In this document: positions 1 through 7,247 of the stretch, in pieces
Layout of the letters: every line of letters begins with the position of its first letter
How positions within the stretch are numbered: the stretch's first letter is position 1
IMG/VR virus record: IMGVR_UViG_3300028925_000439
Coordinates: 1-24,521 of that record
Strand: one strand, 5' to 3'
DNA length: 24,521 nt
Source: a virus
The notes under the pieces: generated by a model
What the model was told of the DNA's origin: nothing
Databases searched by the model: none
Seen by the model: the letters and a program-made list of their open reading frames with translations, nothing else
Program-made: the position numbers and the translations under genes

Positions 1-532
1 CATTTACCCATTGAGGTCTTTTGATTGATAGAAATAAAAATGGGAATGATAAACAACCTTCTTTCATTAAAACTGTTTCTTCACTTAAATCTTTAATAAT
101 TGGATTAAAGCAGTTTCTTACTTTGCCATCATCTATCTGTGGGTGACCTCCCATAACAAACATACGAAATGGTAGACCAACTTGATTTGCTGATAATCCT
201 ATGCCACCATATTTAACCATACTCTTATACATTTTATCAGACAATTCTTTTCTATCTTTTATCTCAAACACTTTTAACATATCATCTGTATAAGGTGCTA
301 TATTCATTAACAGTCTAGGGTCTGTAGGTGGTATTAATGGATATGAATTAGGGTCTTTTTTCTTTAAATGTTCGTGCATATCCTTAATTGGTCTTGCTTG
401 ACTATCTAAAATTTTAGGTTCTTCTTTTTTAAAATTTTGGTCTTTATCTAGAATAGGAGTTTTACCACTTGTAATATCTTCGTAGTATCTTACTGCCTCT
501 TCTATTTTTTCTGGTGTTAGTTTTTCTGCCAT
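1..532 (-). CDS. def: Peptide deformylase, 3' end beyond window
   Basis: Partial CDS; 177 codons are visible and the frame runs off base 1. The product would remove the formyl group from the N-terminal formyl-Met of nascent proteins, using a metal held by one Cys and two His. Seen: motif 1 of the family as GIGLSANQVG (residues 110-119; the usual form is GxGLAAxQ) and motif 2 as EGCLSFP (158-164), whose Cys160 is the metal ligand. Motif 3 (HExxH) would lie past the window edge. The conserved core normally begins near the chain start; here about 65 residues of charged, Lys/Glu-rich sequence precede it. The ATG shares its first base with the TAA of gene 46 (TAATG), and an AAGGATGG sequence lies upstream inside gene 46, so it is translationally coupled. 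Phage deformylases are known in marine myophages. The family call is firm; activity cannot be judged without the C-terminal part. Confidence 0.9.
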   Translation of the reverse strand, partial: MAEKLTPEKIEEAVRYYEDITSGKTPILDKDQNFKKEEPKILDSQARPIKDMHEHLKKKDPNSYPLIPPTDPRLLMNIAPYTDDMLKVFEIKDRKELSDKMYKSMVKYGGIGLSANQVGLPFRMFVMGGHPQIDDGKVRNCFNPIIKDLSEETVLMKEGCLSFPFLFLSIKRPQWVN

Positions 533-2247
533 TATTCTGCCATCCTTGTAAAGTTTTTATATTTCTCAAACTTCATTACTCTTGGGAACTTATCTATAAG
601 AGTGTCGCCTTTGTGAGATATGACAAATACATTTTCTTTTTTCAAAGTATAATGAAGTATTCGCATAAACTCATCTGTGCCTGAGCTGTCTAGTGAACTA
701 TCAAATATTTCATCAAGTATAAGTAGATTTGTATTTGTAGAATTTTTAAGTTTAGCAATTTCTCGCCATGTGAATAGTATTGCCAAGTCTATTCTTAACT
801 TTTCACCCTCACTAAATGAATGATAGTTAAACTCATCTCTATGTCTAGATTTTATTGTCTCGTTAAATTCTTCATCTAGACTAAAATTAACAAAGAAATC
901 CATACTTGCTAAATTCTTGTTAATTAATTGATTCATAACTGGTAGATATTGTTTTATAATTTTAGTTTTGATACCAGTATCTTGCATAAGATGTCTAGCG
1001 GTATCTATGTAAAGCATTTCTTTTTTCTGGTCTAACTTATCTTTTTCTAGTTGCGAAGATTGACTGACTAACTGATTTAACTCACCAGTTTGTTCAGCTG
1101 TAGATACCTTTTCATCTTGTAATTCTGTTATCTCTTGACTTAATCTAATTGTTTGTTTTTTTATTTCTTCTATAGATGTCTCATAACGATTAATCAATAA
1201 CTCTTTTTCTCTGATTAAGACCATTGTTTTATTAATCGTGGTTAGTTTCATATCACTAGTTTTAATTTCTTTTTCTATCTGACCAAGTGCTATTTCTAAC
1301 TCTTGTACTTTTTCTGCCTTTTTGCTAATCATTGTAGACTTAAATGCTTCATCAATTGCTTGTTGACAAGTAGGGCAATCATTGTATGTCTGAAAGAAAC
1401 TTAAATCTTTTTTATGTTTGTTACAAGTATTCTCTAACTTTGCTTCCATATTATGAAGCTTCTTATGTTTAGCAGTTATCTTTGTTTCATCTAATACTAG
1501 TTTTTGTAATTCAGCAATCTCTACTCTAACTCGTTTTATATCTTCTTCATAGTTAGATATATCGATTGTAGATTTATCTAAATCTGCCTTTTTAGAGTCT
1601 GCTAAATCTTTACTACGATTACTAATATCATCAATATATTTTCTTTTATCTTCAATCTTGTTATCAACTAACTGAAAATTAAAATCTGTTTGTTTAATTA
1701 ACTCATCTTGGTTCTTTTGTTTCTCTCTAAACAGCAGGTTCATTTTAGAAAATATTTCAATGTCTAATATTTCTTCTACTACTTGTCGCCTATGCCTTGC
1801 TCTTAGTTGCATAAATGGCACAAACGAAGCATTACCTAGTATCACAACTTGAGTAAATGACCTAAAGTTTAGTTTTAATATTTGTTGTTCTAGATGTTTC
1901 TGATAATCTCTTTGAGCAGCGTCTTGATTTAACATATCACCATCACACCATATCTCAAATATATTTGGTTTGATGCCTCTTATAATCTTATAATCTTTTT
2001 GACCTACTGTAAATTCAACTTCAACAACACATCCTTTTTCGTTAATAGAATTAATTAATTGGTCTTTTTTAATCCCACGAAATGGTCTTTGAAACAAACC
2101 AAAACATAAGGCGTCTAACATTGTAGATTTCCCTGCACCGTTTTCACCGACAACTAATGTAGTATTTGCTTTGTCTAAATCTATTTCTATAAACTGTTGA
2201 CCCGTACTTAAAAAGTTTTTATATCTTACTTTTTTAAATAATATCAA
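532..2247 (-). CDS. 46: gp46-like recombination endonuclease subunit (SbcC/Rad50 family)
   Basis: ATPase subunit of the gp46/47 complex that resects DNA ends for recombination-dependent replication and host DNA breakdown. Seen in 571 aa: Walker A GENGAGKST (34-42), a long central region rich in Lys/Glu/Leu that reads as coiled coil, a zinc-hook CPTC (291-294), the ABC signature FSEGEK (478-483) and Walker B LLILDEIFD (508-516). T4 gp46 is of similar size (560 aa). The start is TTG, not ATG: GGAGG lies seven bases upstream and no in-frame ATG is near. The start overlaps the TGA of gene 47 as TTGA, which couples the two subunits. The stop overlaps the deformylase ATG. Confidence 0.97.
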   Translation of the reverse strand: MILFKKVRYKNFLSTGQQFIEIDLDKANTTLVVGENGAGKSTMLDALCFGLFQRPFRGIKKDQLINSINEKGCVVEVEFTVGQKDYKIIRGIKPNIFEIWCDGDMLNQDAAQRDYQKHLEQQILKLNFRSFTQVVILGNASFVPFMQLRARHRRQVVEEILDIEIFSKMNLLFREKQKNQDELIKQTDFNFQLVDNKIEDKRKYIDDISNRSKDLADSKKADLDKSTIDISNYEEDIKRVRVEIAELQKLVLDETKITAKHKKLHNMEAKLENTCNKHKKDLSFFQTYNDCPTCQQAIDEAFKSTMISKKAEKVQELEIALGQIEKEIKTSDMKLTTINKTMVLIREKELLINRYETSIEEIKKQTIRLSQEITELQDEKVSTAEQTGELNQLVSQSSQLEKDKLDQKKEMLYIDTARHLMQDTGIKTKIIKQYLPVMNQLINKNLASMDFFVNFSLDEEFNETIKSRHRDEFNYHSFSEGEKLRIDLAILFTWREIAKLKNSTNTNLLILDEIFDSSLDSSGTDEFMRILHYTLKKENVFVISHKGDTLIDKFPRVMKFEKYKNFTRMAE

Positions 2248-3320
2248 TCTTTGACCTCCGTATCTTGTGCTTCAACATACATTTCTTTAATCATAACTTT
2301 TAACTTGTCTTTGTCCAAGTCAACAGGTAACTGGTCTACATAATCATTAACAAGTGTGATTGTATCTTCGGAACCTTCTGCTACATCATCACTTACATTG
2401 GTATGACTTAAATCAGAATAGTCTTCTATTATCTTTAATTCATGTACACTAATCTCATTGTATAATCTATCAAGGAGTCTATCAAACATTTGATGGTCTT
2501 TTTTGTTTGCTACTACTAGTTTAATAAACTTTTGATTGTAGTCTGTTATATCAAACTTATCATAGTTTTTATCGGTATCATCATACACAAGTTTTTTAAA
2601 TATTGTATGTGGGTTCTTTATAAACTCAACTTCTCTTGTTTCAGTATCGAATACATGAAAACCTTTTTGATTGTTGTAATCCGACCATGTCATTTCATAT
2701 TGACTGCCTAGATAATAAACTTGACCATCGTCATTCTTGTGATGAAAATGACCACTATAAGTTTTTTCAAATCGTGATACAATTGATTTATCATAACCGT
2801 GTCTTTGTACTACGGTGTCCATCATTCTAAATCCGTTTAAGTCAAAATGCCCCATGCATACATCAGCATTTGCTGTGTTCAACATTTCAAAACAATGTGC
2901 TTCGTTTTCAGGATTAATCCAAGGCATCATCAAAATATTTAAACCATCAAACTCTACAACTTTAGGATCCTCGTAAATAAATGGTTCGTTCACGCCATCA
3001 GGTGCTGTACATAATGATTGAATAGCGTTTACTTTATTTGTATTTCGATAATAGATATCGTGGTTGCCTATGAGTATGTGTGTATCTATCTTTTCATCCC
3101 ATAGTCGTTGCATAAACTTATGTTTAAAGTTGTGTGCAATTCTAAAGTTAATAAATTTTCTTCTATCAACAATATCACCTAAATGAATAAGTGTTTTTAT
3201 ATTGTTCTCTTTTAAATAAGGAAAGAATACATTGTCATAAAACTTATAAAAGTATTCATCAAATATATTACTGTCATTTCTGGCACCAAAATGGGTGTCA
3301 TTCAACAATGCTATTTTCAT
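2244..3320 (-). CDS. 47: gp47-like recombination nuclease subunit (SbcD/Mre11 family)
   Basis: Metal-dependent nuclease partner of gp46. Calcineurin-like phosphoesterase motifs appear in order: NDTHFG near the N-terminus (D8, H10), HLGDIVDRR around residue 46, IGNHD near 84 and SGHFHHKND near 190, which together supply the two-metal site. The length of 358 aa is close to T4 gp47 (339 aa); the C-terminal third is acidic and less conserved, as expected for the gp46-binding part. The gene follows gene 55 after a nine-base gap with no obvious Shine-Dalgarno sequence, and its last codon overlaps the TTG start of gene 46. Confidence 0.96.
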   Translation of the reverse strand: MKIALLNDTHFGARNDSNIFDEYFYKFYDNVFFPYLKENNIKTLIHLGDIVDRRKFINFRIAHNFKHKFMQRLWDEKIDTHILIGNHDIYYRNTNKVNAIQSLCTAPDGVNEPFIYEDPKVVEFDGLNILMMPWINPENEAHCFEMLNTANADVCMGHFDLNGFRMMDTVVQRHGYDKSIVSRFEKTYSGHFHHKNDDGQVYYLGSQYEMTWSDYNNQKGFHVFDTETREVEFIKNPHTIFKKLVYDDTDKNYDKFDITDYNQKFIKLVVANKKDHQMFDRLLDRLYNEISVHELKIIEDYSDLSHTNVSDDVAEGSEDTITLVNDYVDQLPVDLDKDKLKVMIKEMYVEAQDTEVKD

Positions 3321-3329
3321 ATTATTATT

Positions 3330-3845
3330 TTAATCTTCTTTTGTATTTTTTTGTAGATAGTCTAACATTTGACTTTGATACTGAGCCTCATCACCAATCA
3401 TTTGGTCCATCATATTATGAGCGCCATATTCAGAAATTAGTTTATTTTTTATAGTTGATTGTTTTTTTTCTTTTTGTATTCTTCTAATAAATGCATAGTA
3501 AATTATTTGTGTAAAATATGCAAATGGATTTTTACTTTTATCTGGATTGAAATTGTACATATATTGTAAACAGTTCTCAATACCATCACTAATCATATCA
3601 TCTCTGTAAGTATAATTAATAAAATTTGGTCTGTAAGATAGGTGATTAGCAATCTTTAAAAAACATTCACCAATATAATTAGTAACTACCGGTTTTTCTT
3701 TACCTTGCTCTTTAGCCTTCTCACAGTTATCCCTATATTCTATCATCGCTTCTAGGAACTGAGCATTATTTACATAATGAGGTTTCTCTCTTGGTTTTAA
3801 TTTTACTTCTTTTACTTCTTTTACTTCTTCGTCTTCTTTTTTCAT
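3330..3845 (-). CDS. 55: gp55-like late sigma factor
   Basis: Small phage sigma factor that redirects host RNA polymerase to late promoters (NATAAATA). Seen: the region-2-like block NPFAYFTQIIYYAFIRRIQKEKK, the gp55 hallmark used for core binding and -10 recognition, preceded by a helical stretch containing IENCLQYMYNF. I chose the ATG at 3845, giving 171 aa (T4 gp55 is 185 aa). The frame is open upstream to a TTG at 3881, but that stretch holds a consensus promoter, so the longer reading (183 aa) is unlikely. No Shine-Dalgarno sequence precedes the ATG, which fits a leaderless mRNA. The N-terminal linker carries a tandem EVK repeat encoded by three exact 9-bp units. Confidence 0.93.
   Translation of the reverse strand: MKKEDEEVKEVKEVKLKPREKPHYVNNAQFLEAMIEYRDNCEKAKEQGKEKPVVTNYIGECFLKIANHLSYRPNFINYTYRDDMISDGIENCLQYMYNFNPDKSKNPFAYFTQIIYYAFIRRIQKEKKQSTIKNKLISEYGAHNMMDQMIGDEAQYQSQMLDYLQKNTKED
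3801..3827 (-). repeat. Three exact 9-bp tandem repeats in gene 55
   Basis: TTTTACTTC is repeated three times head to tail (plus-strand reading), encoding EVK-EVK-EVK in the charged N-terminal linker of the sigma factor. In-frame unit size means copy-number change would lengthen or shorten the linker without a frameshift. Confidence 0.9.
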
Positions 3846-3852
3846 AATTTTT

Positions 3853-3881
3853 ATTATACTACATTTTGTGTTTAAATGCAA
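3853..3881 (-). promoter_or_regulatory. Sigma70-type promoter for gene 55 (leaderless)
   Basis: On the minus strand the -35 is TTGCAT (3881-3876, one mismatch to TTGACA), the spacer is 17 bp and the -10 is a perfect TATAAT (3858-3853). Only seven bases separate the -10 from the gene 55 ATG at 3845, so the expected start point falls at or one base before the A of ATG. No ribosome binding site can fit between them. Confidence 0.75.
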
Positions 3882-3904
3882 GCCTTTCTATAAGTTTTTT
3901 TAAT

Positions 3905-4045
3905 TTAATTTACATATACTATTGTTTCACATTTGGGACAACTAAAATTAGACATAACTAAATATTCCTTATCATCTTCGTCATCATTGTCATGGTCGCC
4001 ACCCCATATCATCTCTATATCTTTACACTTTGGACAACTTATCAT
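3905..4045 (-). CDS. 46-aa zinc-ribbon protein
   Basis: Short gene in the gap between genes 55 and the Sm-like gene. The product has two CPKC knuckles, at residues 4-7 and 36-39, separated by 28 residues that are strongly acidic (DHDNDDEDDKE). Four cysteines in paired CxxC form are typical of a zinc ribbon, so a small nucleic-acid- or protein-binding role is likely; I cannot name a specific family. The start is supported by AAGGATAGAG just upstream of the ATG (GGA about six bases from it). The TAA lies about 60 bases before the gene 55 start. Small zinc-ribbon proteins next to transcription genes sometimes act on RNA polymerase; here that is inference from position only. Confidence 0.78.
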   Translation of the reverse strand: MISCPKCKDIEMIWGGDHDNDDEDDKEYLVMSNFSCPKCETIVYVN

Positions 4046-4072
4046 CTCTATCCTTTTTTTTAATTGAATTTA

Positions 4073-4104
4073 ATTCCTGGTTACTGCTTGACAATCCTAG
4101 GAAT
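4073..4104. repeat. Inverted repeat around the antisense -35
   Basis: ATTCCTGG (4073-4080) pairs with CCTAGGAAT (4096-4104), with one bulged base and a 15-base loop. The -35 hexamer of the plus-strand promoter lies in the loop, so this could be an operator or an mRNA hairpin upstream of the zinc-ribbon gene. Function unknown. Confidence 0.55.
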
Positions 4105-4115
4105 GTGTGTATAAT
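4088..4115 (+). promoter_or_regulatory. Perfect consensus sigma70 promoter, plus strand (antisense)
   Basis: TTGACA (4088-4093), 16-bp spacer, TATAAT (4110-4115): both hexamers match the consensus exactly. It points rightward, against every gene in the window. A transcript starting near 4121-4123 would run through the hairpin at 4130-4181 and then antisense to the 3' end of the Sm-like gene. No plus-strand ORF with a credible start follows directly, so an RNA product or a regulatory antisense role is more likely than a protein. Confidence 0.65.
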
Positions 4116-4181
4116 CGACTATGTCGCTGCTTGATAAGAAGCTAAGCTATAAGACAGTTAGTGTATAGTCTTATTATCAAG
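4116..4181. other. Cluster of overlapping inverted repeats (candidate structured RNA)
   Basis: Several complementary arms overlap here. CTTGATAA (4130-4137) pairs with TTATCAAG (4174-4181). ATAAGAC (4149-4155) pairs with GTCTTAT (4168-4174), nested inside. GACTAT (4118-4123) pairs with ATAGTC (4165-4170), crossing the first pair in pseudoknot or switch fashion. CGAC-TAT-GTCG (4116-4126) forms a small hairpin. The decamer CTGCTTGAYA occurs at 4084 and again at 4127. The stop codon of the Sm-like gene (4158-4160) lies in the inner loop. On the minus strand this could protect or process the mRNA 3' end; on the plus strand it would lie at the start of the antisense transcript. There is no U-tract, so it is not a classical intrinsic terminator. 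Confidence 0.5.
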
Positions 4182-4616
4182 TTCTTCATATTCTAATTGT
4201 GCTTCTTCTTGTTCTTCTTGTTCTCTTAACTCAGTATCTAAATCTTCAGCAACCTCTAACATCCTTTCTATCTCTTGAGGTGTGTAGGCTGCCTTTATTT
4301 TAGTATGTTGTAACTTTGACAATATTACCTCATAATAGTTTGCTAATTCTTTTGCAGCTCTTGAAATAACCATTACCTTATCTTTTGGAACAACAAACAT
4401 TTTATCGTTTGTAAATGGTACCCAAGGTGCTAGGGTGTTATCGTCTTTTAGTCCTTGTGCAGTCATTCTTGGGGTTGTAATTAATTGTAAAGGATTTTGT
4501 ATTCGTAAAAAGTCTTTATCTATAGATATACTTCCGACTAATGTACTGCCGTCTGTTAACCTAACTATTCTATAGTCTGTTAAATCGTTTGGGGCTTTTT
4601 CTTGTAATTTATCCAT
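4158..4616 (-). CDS. Conserved small protein with Sm-like N-terminal segment
   Basis: 152 aa directly downstream of uvsW. Residues about 15-45 (VRLTDGSTLVGSISIDKDFLR and on) read like the strand-turn-strand start of an Sm/LSm fold, where a nucleotide-binding barrel opens with a variable-then-G pattern; this is fold-level resemblance only. The middle has a VPFTNDKMFVVPKDKV segment and the C-terminal 45 residues are a Glu-rich helix. No catalytic motif is visible. The ATG follows GATAAATA by five bases, with no Shine-Dalgarno sequence, so the message may be leaderless and late. The role is unknown; RNA binding is a guess. Confidence 0.75.
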   Translation of the reverse strand: MDKLQEKAPNDLTDYRIVRLTDGSTLVGSISIDKDFLRIQNPLQLITTPRMTAQGLKDDNTLAPWVPFTNDKMFVVPKDKVMVISRAAKELANYYEVILSKLQHTKIKAAYTPQEIERMLEVAEDLDTELREQEEQEEAQLEYEELDNKTIH

Positions 4617-4621
4617 ATAAC

Positions 4622-4629
4622 TATTTATC
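4622..4629 (-). promoter_or_regulatory. Candidate late promoter GATAAATA (leaderless start)
   Basis: GATAAATA on the minus strand overlaps the uvsW stop codon and sits five bases before the ATG of the Sm-like gene. With T4 late geometry (octamer at -13 to -6) the start point would be the A of that ATG. It matches seven of eight bases of the T4 late motif TATAAATA. Confidence 0.5.
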
Positions 4630-6107
4630 TATTCTTTTAGGTCGATATTATGCATCTCGTAATCAAACTCTTCCTCTGTATAGATGTTTATCCTTTCTTG
4701 AAAATGTTTTATTGTAAAGTTTTCTTTAGATTTATAAGTTAAATCATCTGCTATATCATATAAGGTAGCATTAACTTTATTATCACCTAATCTTAAACCA
4801 CGACCTATACTTTGTAAATTTCTTATTCTACTTTTAGAAGGACTAGCAAAAATAATGTTGTGTAAATTTTTAATATTAACACCAGTACTAAATGTACCAT
4901 AACTTGCAACAATAATGGCATCTTTTTCTTTTTCTACTATTCCTCTTATTGCTTCTCTCTCATTAGCTTCAACACCACCAAAAATAAGAAAAACTTTTCG
5001 ATTGGCATCAGCCTTCTTTTTTATTATCTCATGTAAATTCTTACCATGTTTTTCTACTAACTGAAATAAAACTAAAGTGTTACCTTTTAATTTAAGTGCT
5101 AGATTACGAATAAATTTTTGTCTTGATTTACTACTTACTAGATAGTCTATTTCATCTTGATATTTACCACTTGCAACCATTTTACTATTTTCTACTGTGT
5201 GTTTTAAAATTAAACAACGAACAACTAAATTAGACAGCTGTTGTTTGTCCATTAGTTTTCTTGTAGATGTAACTTTATTGACAGCACCAAACAAACCTTC
5301 TAATACTAGTTTATGTGTCTGAGCACCATCTAGTGTACCAGTAAGACCAATACGATATTTACAATCTTCAAGTTTTGTCATAATCTCTGTAAGTGATTTA
5401 GATTTAAATAAATGGGCTTCATCACCAAAGACACAACCAAACTGTTCGAAATATGCTTTTGGTAACTTATATAAACTCTGCCATGTCGATATAAGAACTT
5501 TCTTATCTGTTTGATTTGAATATCCACTATATAATTTATGACAATTTTTCTTTACATTCCAACCGTATGATTCAAAGTCAGAATACATCTGTTCAACTAA
5601 CGAGGTTGTTGGTACAATCAATAATATTCGATTGTTAGGGGCATCTTTGATTAAATGAGTATAGTATCGTATTAACGAATATATGATGAATGACTTACCT
5701 GATGCTGTAGGACTCAGTAGCAACGACCTATTGAACTTTAAACTATGATATATGGCGTCTATCTGATAATCTCTTGCCTCAAACTTTTGACCTAGACTGT
5801 TTGAGAATTTTTTGACAACATCTTTATCTACTTTATTATTAACCTCAACACCTTCTTCTGATACAATATTATATCCTCTTTCTTCAGCAAAGGCTCTAAT
5901 GTATGGAAACAATCCAAAGTATATCTCTTTTGTCTTTTGAGAATATAATCTTATCTTACCATCCCACATACGATTACGGAATGCAGGCATAAACTTGTAG
6001 CCTGGTACATAAAATGTAAAGAACTCTGATATTTCTCGCTGAATGTTAGGGTCACAATCAACAGTTATATAGACTTCATTTTTCTTTTTTAGTATTAAAG
6101 TATCCAT
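4629..6107 (-). CDS. uvsW: UvsW-like recombination DNA/RNA helicase (SF2)
   Basis: Helicase that unwinds R-loops, drives branch migration and switches T4-type phages from origin- to recombination-initiated replication. Seen in 492 aa (T4 UvsW has about 500): an N-terminal domain of about 110 residues, motif I SPTASGKS (132-139), motif II DEAH in GDEAHLF near residue 230, motif III-like LTGTLDG, and a C-terminal motif VI QSIGRGLR. The ATG lies 13 bases inside the end of the upstream oxygenase gene, so translation is probably coupled. Confidence 0.96.
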   Translation of the reverse strand: MDTLILKKKNEVYITVDCDPNIQREISEFFTFYVPGYKFMPAFRNRMWDGKIRLYSQKTKEIYFGLFPYIRAFAEERGYNIVSEEGVEVNNKVDKDVVKKFSNSLGQKFEARDYQIDAIYHSLKFNRSLLLSPTASGKSFIIYSLIRYYTHLIKDAPNNRILLIVPTTSLVEQMYSDFESYGWNVKKNCHKLYSGYSNQTDKKVLISTWQSLYKLPKAYFEQFGCVFGDEAHLFKSKSLTEIMTKLEDCKYRIGLTGTLDGAQTHKLVLEGLFGAVNKVTSTRKLMDKQQLSNLVVRCLILKHTVENSKMVASGKYQDEIDYLVSSKSRQKFIRNLALKLKGNTLVLFQLVEKHGKNLHEIIKKKADANRKVFLIFGGVEANEREAIRGIVEKEKDAIIVASYGTFSTGVNIKNLHNIIFASPSKSRIRNLQSIGRGLRLGDNKVNATLYDIADDLTYKSKENFTIKHFQERINIYTEEEFDYEMHNIDLKE

Positions 6108-6673
6108 GTCATCACACTATATCTATCACCACTAATAACTTTTTTAACTTCATGTGGAAACATAAAGTTTGACGGAAAAACAACTGCTGAACCTTTTTTC
6201 TTTTCTAAAGGTTCACCACATAGTACAAACTCACCACCTTCATAATCATCATTTAAAAATATTAAAGATGTTAGATGTGGATAACCTTGTTTTTGACCAT
6301 GACTATAATGTATATTATCTATATGTTCTTTCATAAAACCCCCTGTGTCGTAACAGTTAATTCTAAAGTTTGTGTATTCTTGTATTTTAATTTTATCATG
6401 TATTGATATATAATCGTTTACGGCTATTTTAAATCCTTTTTGTATAACTTGATAGTCTTGATGTTGTGGTGTAATCCAAAACTCTTTCATATCAACTTTA
6501 GATGTGCCTAGATTTTTATTAGCAGTTGAGAAAGTTGAAGTTTGCCACTTATTAAACGTATCTTTGTTATAATGATTTACTATATTATCACAAGCGACCG
6601 AGTCTAATACTTGTGGATAATAATATATGTAATTATAAACTTTGTCTTTAGAGATTGGCTGACTGAAACTCAT
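6095..6673 (-). CDS. 2OG-Fe(II) oxygenase, prolyl 4-hydroxylase-like
   Basis: 192 aa. The C-terminal double-stranded beta-helix shows the iron ligands H117-x-D119 (MKEHIDN), distal H174 (FPHEV) and the 2-oxoglutarate-binding R184 (GDRYS). The stretch GGEFVL plus KKGSAVVFPS is typical of P4Hc-type enzymes. It should hydroxylate a protein or small substrate using O2 and 2-oxoglutarate; the substrate is unknown. The start has a good GGAGAAC ribosome site and overlaps the end of the next upstream oxygenase gene by 26 bases. Such enzymes are frequent in marine T4-like phages. Confidence 0.9.
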   Translation of the reverse strand: MSFSQPISKDKVYNYIYYYPQVLDSVACDNIVNHYNKDTFNKWQTSTFSTANKNLGTSKVDMKEFWITPQHQDYQVIQKGFKIAVNDYISIHDKIKIQEYTNFRINCYDTGGFMKEHIDNIHYSHGQKQGYPHLTSLIFLNDDYEGGEFVLCGEPLEKKKGSAVVFPSNFMFPHEVKKVISGDRYSVMTWIL

Positions 6674-7247
6674 GATGTTCTCCTACTTGACCTTTTACTT
6701 GCATATTCCAGGCTATACTTATACGTTTGTTTTTTGAATTATTTTGTTGTACCCAATGGGGCAACCACGCAGGAAAAAATATTGCTCTATTTGTTTTTGA
6801 TGCATAACTTAATAGACTAGCATTTAAATCATTTGTTTCAATTTTTTTAGGCACTATAACATCAGCTGCAGGTCTTGGGTCATGAAAAACTATACTTGCA
6901 CCTTGGTCTGATTGCAAATAATAAGTGCCACTTAAAAAATTATTTGAATGTGTGTGAGCAGGGTGATGTTCATTTTGTTTTAAAACATTTGCCCACATAT
7001 CAGTAATGACTAAATCCTTTACATCATAACCTAGTGTGTTACATATATCTTTACCAGTCTTTATAATTAAATCTGAAAACGATTTAAACTCTTTTTTTGT
7101 GTGTAAGTTTGCTGATTTTGTTTGCCAATTAACATCATAGTCTCTTTCTTTCCATAGGTCACCAACATACTCTTTCATTGTATCTGTATCGTCTATGAAA
7201 TTATCTAATAAGAATATATTAGTAGCAAATATTTTTTGATGTTGCAT
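6648..7247 (-). CDS. Putative 2OG-Fe(II) oxygenase, second family
   Basis: 199 aa. It resembles the phage/marine oxygenase family with an HxH entry motif: HPAHTHSNNFLSGTYYL carries H98-x-H100, with a distal H164 in LPHWV and R175 beyond it as possible 2-oxoglutarate anchor. It differs clearly from its downstream neighbour, which uses HxD, so the pair is not a recent duplication. The ATG shares its A with the uvsY stop (TAATG) and lacks a clear Shine-Dalgarno sequence, suggesting coupling. Substrate unknown. Confidence 0.85.
   Translation of the reverse strand: MQHQKIFATNIFLLDNFIDDTDTMKEYVGDLWKERDYDVNWQTKSANLHTKKEFKSFSDLIIKTGKDICNTLGYDVKDLVITDMWANVLKQNEHHPAHTHSNNFLSGTYYLQSDQGASIVFHDPRPAADVIVPKKIETNDLNASLLSYASKTNRAIFFPAWLPHWVQQNNSKNKRISIAWNMQVKGQVGEHHEFQSANL

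Noticed and set aside
2636-3454. Open frames on the plus strand opposite genes 47 and 55
   Set aside because: Low-complexity Cys/His/Phe-rich translations with no ribosome site, lying antisense to clear genes; shadows.
3846-3881. Longer N-terminus for gene 55 from TTG at 3881
   Set aside because: Contains the promoter hexamers and gives a non-conserved-looking 12-residue leader.
4085-4115. T4 middle promoter (MotA box TGCTT) reading of the plus-strand site
   Set aside because: TGCTT is about 18-20 bases from the -10 rather than the roughly 12 expected; the sigma70 reading fits exactly.
6622-6632. ATTATA as a minus-strand -10 inside the prolyl-hydroxylase-like gene
   Set aside because: No correctly spaced -35 and no gene start downstream.
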